In this document: positions 60,401-64,000 of the stretch, one piece after another
Numbering within the stretch: position 1 is the first letter of the stretch
Layout: the number at the start of each line of letters is the position of its first letter
NCBI GenBank assembly: GCA_036874045.1
Contig: CM072345.1
Coordinates: 14,910,001-14,974,000, forward strand
Reading direction: 5' to 3'
From: Cymodocea nodosa
Taxonomy: Eukaryota > Streptophyta > Magnoliopsida > Alismatales > Cymodoceaceae
DNA: 64,000 nt
Program-made: the position numbers and the translations under genes
Notes under the pieces: generated by a model
The model's input: only the letters and a program-made list of their open reading frames with translations
The model's database searches: none
Told to the model about the DNA's origin: nothing

Positions 60401-62392
60401 TGAGTAATGTTGAATAGTGTGATGAACTTTATTATTGTGGTGAATGATATATAATGTTGAATTTTAGACAATGATAATGACTATTGATTTTCATGTGTAA
60501 ATGCTTCATTGCTTGATATTTTATATAAATCTTGTTATGTCAAATAAATATTTTTATTATTATTGAAGATTCTTATAGATTTTGAGAAAAATATGTACTA
60601 ATCTCATTCCTTCTTATAGGCAATAATTATCATGAATGGTATAAATGATTTAAAATAGTTAAAGAATATGATTGAAGAAGAAGAGGAAGAAACAAAAAAA
60701 TGACGAACTTTACTTTTTTTAATGTGGAACTTCCTTGTAGGTGTTGCATGTATGTCAAGTACATTGATTAGTACTACACATTGCATTTACATAAGAGAAG
60801 GATATGACTACATTAAAACATTATTAGATACATCATTACCACATTAAGCATATAACTGTCGAAAAATATATATAATGAGTTAACATGTATTTATTGACTT
60901 TTGTAATTTATTAGGAAGAGAATGTGACATGGGAAAAACAAGCAATGTTAGTGTGGAAGAGAAGTTTACAATCTTTCTTATCACTATTGATCAAAACCAA
61001 CGATATAGAATAACAAGGGAGCGCTTCTCTTAGTCTACATGGACTAGTAATACCTACTTCAATGAAATACTTAATGTAATTTTAAACTTACATAAATAAC
61101 TTCTTATAATGTCTCCAACATCAACTCCAAGTAAAATACTGAATGATTCAAATGTGTATCTCTATTTTAAGGAAAATATGTATTTCATATGAAATTGATT
61201 TGTACATTATTTTTGGATAAATTTCTTACGCTTATGTTAATAGGATTACATTAGTGCTATTGAAAGAATACATATTAAGACAACTATTTATAGACAACAA
61301 ATAGCAAGATTTAGAAATAGAAAAGGAGAGTTAAGTCAAAATGTTATTACTAGATGTAATTTTGATATGAAATTTACATATATTCATAGTGATTGGGAAA
61401 GATCAACTTCTGATGTAAGAATCCTTCAAGATGCAGTCATAAGACGTCATCTATTTAAGGTTCCACTAGGTATGAAGTGACATTATTGAATATATTTTTG
61501 TTGTTTACACTAATTTTTAATTATATACAAACAAATTTTACTTAGTTGATGCTACTTACCCTAATCAACCTAAATTTATTTGTCTATATCAAGGAGTGAG
61601 ATATCATCTATCTGAATATGAAAGTAATAGACTTCTAGAAAATACAATGAAAAACTTCAATTATAGACATTCATAATTAAGATTAGTGATTGAGCAATCA
61701 TTTAGAGTTGTAAAACATCATTTTGCAATCTTATAAGGACACATGTCATACTTTATGAGACACAAACGAAGATTGTGATGACTTGTTTCCTACTACACAA
61801 TTTTATATGTAGAGATAACAAAAAAGATTTATTAAAAGATGAGTTAGTTGAATTTGATCTAAAAAATAAAGAAATTGGTATTACTAAAGATAAACTTTCA
61901 CAAATTAATAGTACATTAGAAATGACGTAAAAATAAATAATAGATGAAATGTGTGACAACATGAAGACTACTATATGAGATGGACGTGACTTTTAAATCA
62001 TTTCATATGTAACTTTGTGATATTGTTATGTTACAATATTTAAACATTTGTAAGTTGAAAATTTATATTTATGCTGTGAATTTTATTCATATGTTGGATG
62101 TTAGTTAATAATTTTGAAATATAATTGTTTGTAATATGTTATATTCAAATAGGTAATAGACAACACAATTTTTTTTCAATTTGTTTATGACATTATTAAT
62201 AAATAAAATAAAAAATGATATCTTTTCTTAAAATATAAGTATTATGAAGTAAAGAAATAGAGTAAATAAAAAATAATTATTAGAGTATTTTGATTAAAAA
62301 AATATATTTCAATTCTGAACATTTCCTGTAACACAAATTCCCTCTTAGGAATTCTAACTTTCCTAACTTTTTAAGGCGTGCACAAATACCTT
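57417..62392 (+). mobile_element. Decayed PIF/Harbinger DNA transposon
   Basis: Two coding relics lie on the plus strand. At about 59540-60340 a Myb/SANT-like accessory protein is suggested by ILDEVWNEF and KHPDCAFLKGKLCLI. At about 60910-61760 the HARBI1-type transposase is clear. It has NVSVEEKFTIFLITI near 60947, an IGAIDGTH-like block reading SAIERIHIKTTIYRQQIARF near 61250 and CNFDMKFTYIHSDWE near 61357. YPNQPKFICLYQGVRYHLSE follows near 61560, and LRLVIEQSFRVVKHHFAIL near 61682. Candidate inverted ends share TTAGGAAAGTTA (left about 57437-57448; right reverse complement about 62359-62370). No clean 3-bp target duplication is visible. Stops are scattered throughout and there is no intact frame. 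End coordinates are tentative. Confidence 0.7.
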
Positions 62393-62483
62393 AGATTTTC
62401 TTAAAAATCTGGATTTTTTAATTCACAGAAATCTGAAATTTATATTTCTTCTATTTTTAAACTTTTTAACGTGCATGAACACC
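62368..62483. repeat. Duplicated transposon-end sequence
   Basis: AACTTTTTAAGGCGTGCACAAATACC-like sequence at 62368-62392 recurs as AACTTTTTAACGTGCATGAACACC-like sequence at about 62459-62483. Both read in reverse as a GGTrTTyrTGCACG start, resembling Harbinger/Tourist ends. The second copy could be the end of a nested or older related element. Confidence 0.45.
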
Positions 62484-64000
62484 ATCATAAATATAATGTG
62501 ATTGTAGAGAAGATGAAATTAATCATATAGATTGCATTATTAATTAATTTATCATTTTCAATGTTTTTTTTTGCGTGGATTTAAGATTTATCAACTTCAT
62601 TGTTGAAGCATTCAACTTAAAATCATATTAATTCATGACTAAAAATATTCGTATGTCGGTTCAAAGTCTTTAAAATAGATAGATATTTTTTATAAATATT
62701 TATTTTAAATATAATATATATCATTAATAGATTTTAAATGTGATTATGTATCTTAATCAATACTTTTATTTTTTTGGAATCTCATTTTTGCAATTTATTA
62801 TACATAATTTTTTATTTCAACAAAAAATATCATTTTTTTGTTTAAATGTTTGTATTTTGTACTTAATAAATATAATTTAAATTAAGTTAAAATGATTTAA
62901 CAATGTTGATTTTTTTTTCTTTATGATAATTATTAAGGGTGTCAACACACTATACAAATCTAACACAGCCTAAATAACTAGTAGTCCAACTATTATTTGT
63001 ATCAAGTTGGATACCTCTAATGATTTTGTTTAATTGTACAAAATAATCTACAACTATCTAAAATTGTATTAATAAAAATGTTTAAAAAACTTTTTACTTG
63101 AGTAGTCCAACAGCTATGCTACACCTACAATCTTTCAATTATTATTAATTAGATTTGAGTTGCATAGTTTAGATTTTAGTAGGTTGCAAAAACTTATAGT
63201 TCAAATTTATAGTATAAAAATCATTAATATTTGGCATTTTCTTCCTCTTACTTTGGGTCCATTAGTACATAACATAAAGAAAATAGAAAGTTCAGACGAA
63301 AATAAAATGAAAAGTTCAAATAAAAAGAAAATGAAAAGTTTAAACGTAAAAGAAATAGAAAGTTCAAATAAAAGAGGTTAGTGTATGATAAAAAGTTTAA
63401 ACAGAAAGTTAGAAGTATGGTTAGTGTACAACAGAAAGTTCAAACATAAAGGAACAAATCAAAGGAATATATTGTAAAACACTATCTAAAGGCAACATAT
63501 TTGATACATTATTTTTCATTTTGAAATTTTAGAAGTAAAACAATATTAATGAAATAAAAGATACATTTGTTCAAAAGTACAAATACATCTCAATTTGATA
63601 TCATTTCAAATATTACAACATAAATAATATAAAACAGTCCTTCTATCCTATGTTACTATTATCATATCTCGGCATATCATATTTGTTAATTCTTTTATTT
63701 CTTCTTGAATTATTTTAATTTATGCATTTCTTTTCATATGTATTTTTTTTATTGGTTGTATATTATCAATAAAATTTAATTTTTTCAACTCATCTTGTAG
63801 ATCTTCAAGTAAATCTTTTTTATCAATGTTATGAATAAAATTGTGAATTAAAAAATATGCTAACAATATAAGTATTACTAAAGACAAAAAAAATAATTTC
63901 ATGCAAATAAATAAATCTTGCAGGAAACAATACATCATTTATTAAATAAAGAATAAGATCGAAAAAATACTGCTCAGATTGGGCAAACAATACATCATTT
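62484..64000. other. AT-rich repeat-bearing right end
   Basis: No gene is recognised. At 62934 a GGGTGTCAACACAC-like word resembles a hAT end. Between 63280 and 63450 an AAAGTTCAAA-type word recurs about seven times. On the minus strand (63938-63720) a frame includes LIHNFIHNIDKKDLLEDLQ, which faintly recalls the C-terminal LHNFI block of Harbinger transposases. The word AAACAATACATCATTT occurs at 63925-63940 and again at the very end (63985-64000). Confidence 0.4.

Overview
Organism. This is nuclear DNA of a flowering plant, most likely a monocot. It has spliced plant-family genes with GT-AG introns, GC-rich third positions in the subtilase and GASA coding regions next to very AT-rich intergenic DNA, and decayed plant LINEs, hAT and PIF/Harbinger elements. 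A banana-like (Zingiberales) or palm-like genome would fit, but the species is only an inference. I recognise no LTR retroelement, virus-like element, rRNA, tRNA or CRISPR array. Layout. The window opens inside an NPH3-domain gene (+, to 1121). A decayed hAT transposon follows (about 1649-4777), then a polyamine-transporter gene (+, 5001-8176, 3 exons) whose second intron holds the endonuclease half of an RTE LINE. A small two-exon gene (-, 9933-10314, 99 aa) comes next, then about 6 kb of gene-poor DNA. A VxELHRLY-motif gene (+, 17712-18399, with a probable non-coding leader exon) converges on an Mpv17/PMP22-family gene (-, 18960-22808, 4 exons). Next is a 710-aa coiled-coil protein gene with short internal repeats (-, 24118-27065, 5 exons). 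The stretch 27.1-35.3 kb has no recognisable gene but holds an inverted-repeat composite with a perfect 364-bp tandem duplication. Then come an intronless SBT1.7-like subtilase (+, 35340-37616), a GASA/snakin peptide gene (+, 40005-40453) and a 12-exon vacuolar sorting receptor gene (-, 43915-57185). Three introns of the receptor gene are filled by three LINE copies, all antisense to it. The right end (about 57.4-64 kb) is a decayed PIF/Harbinger element plus AT-rich repeats. Functions. The genes are ordinary plant housekeeping, secretory and membrane genes: a phototropism/auxin-type adaptor, polyamine uptake, an organelle membrane protein, an apoplastic protease, a secreted Cys-rich peptide and a vacuolar cargo receptor. 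Nothing suggests a gene cluster. All exon models were built by reading splice sites and phases; every complete spliced gene here closes in frame with conserved family motifs. The most notable items are the easily missed 99-aa gene, the repeat-bearing coiled-coil protein with a probable GC-AG intron, the 364-bp duplication inside an inverted-repeat structure, the LINE-swollen receptor gene, and a 112-bp retro-insertion with a 17-bp target-site duplication.
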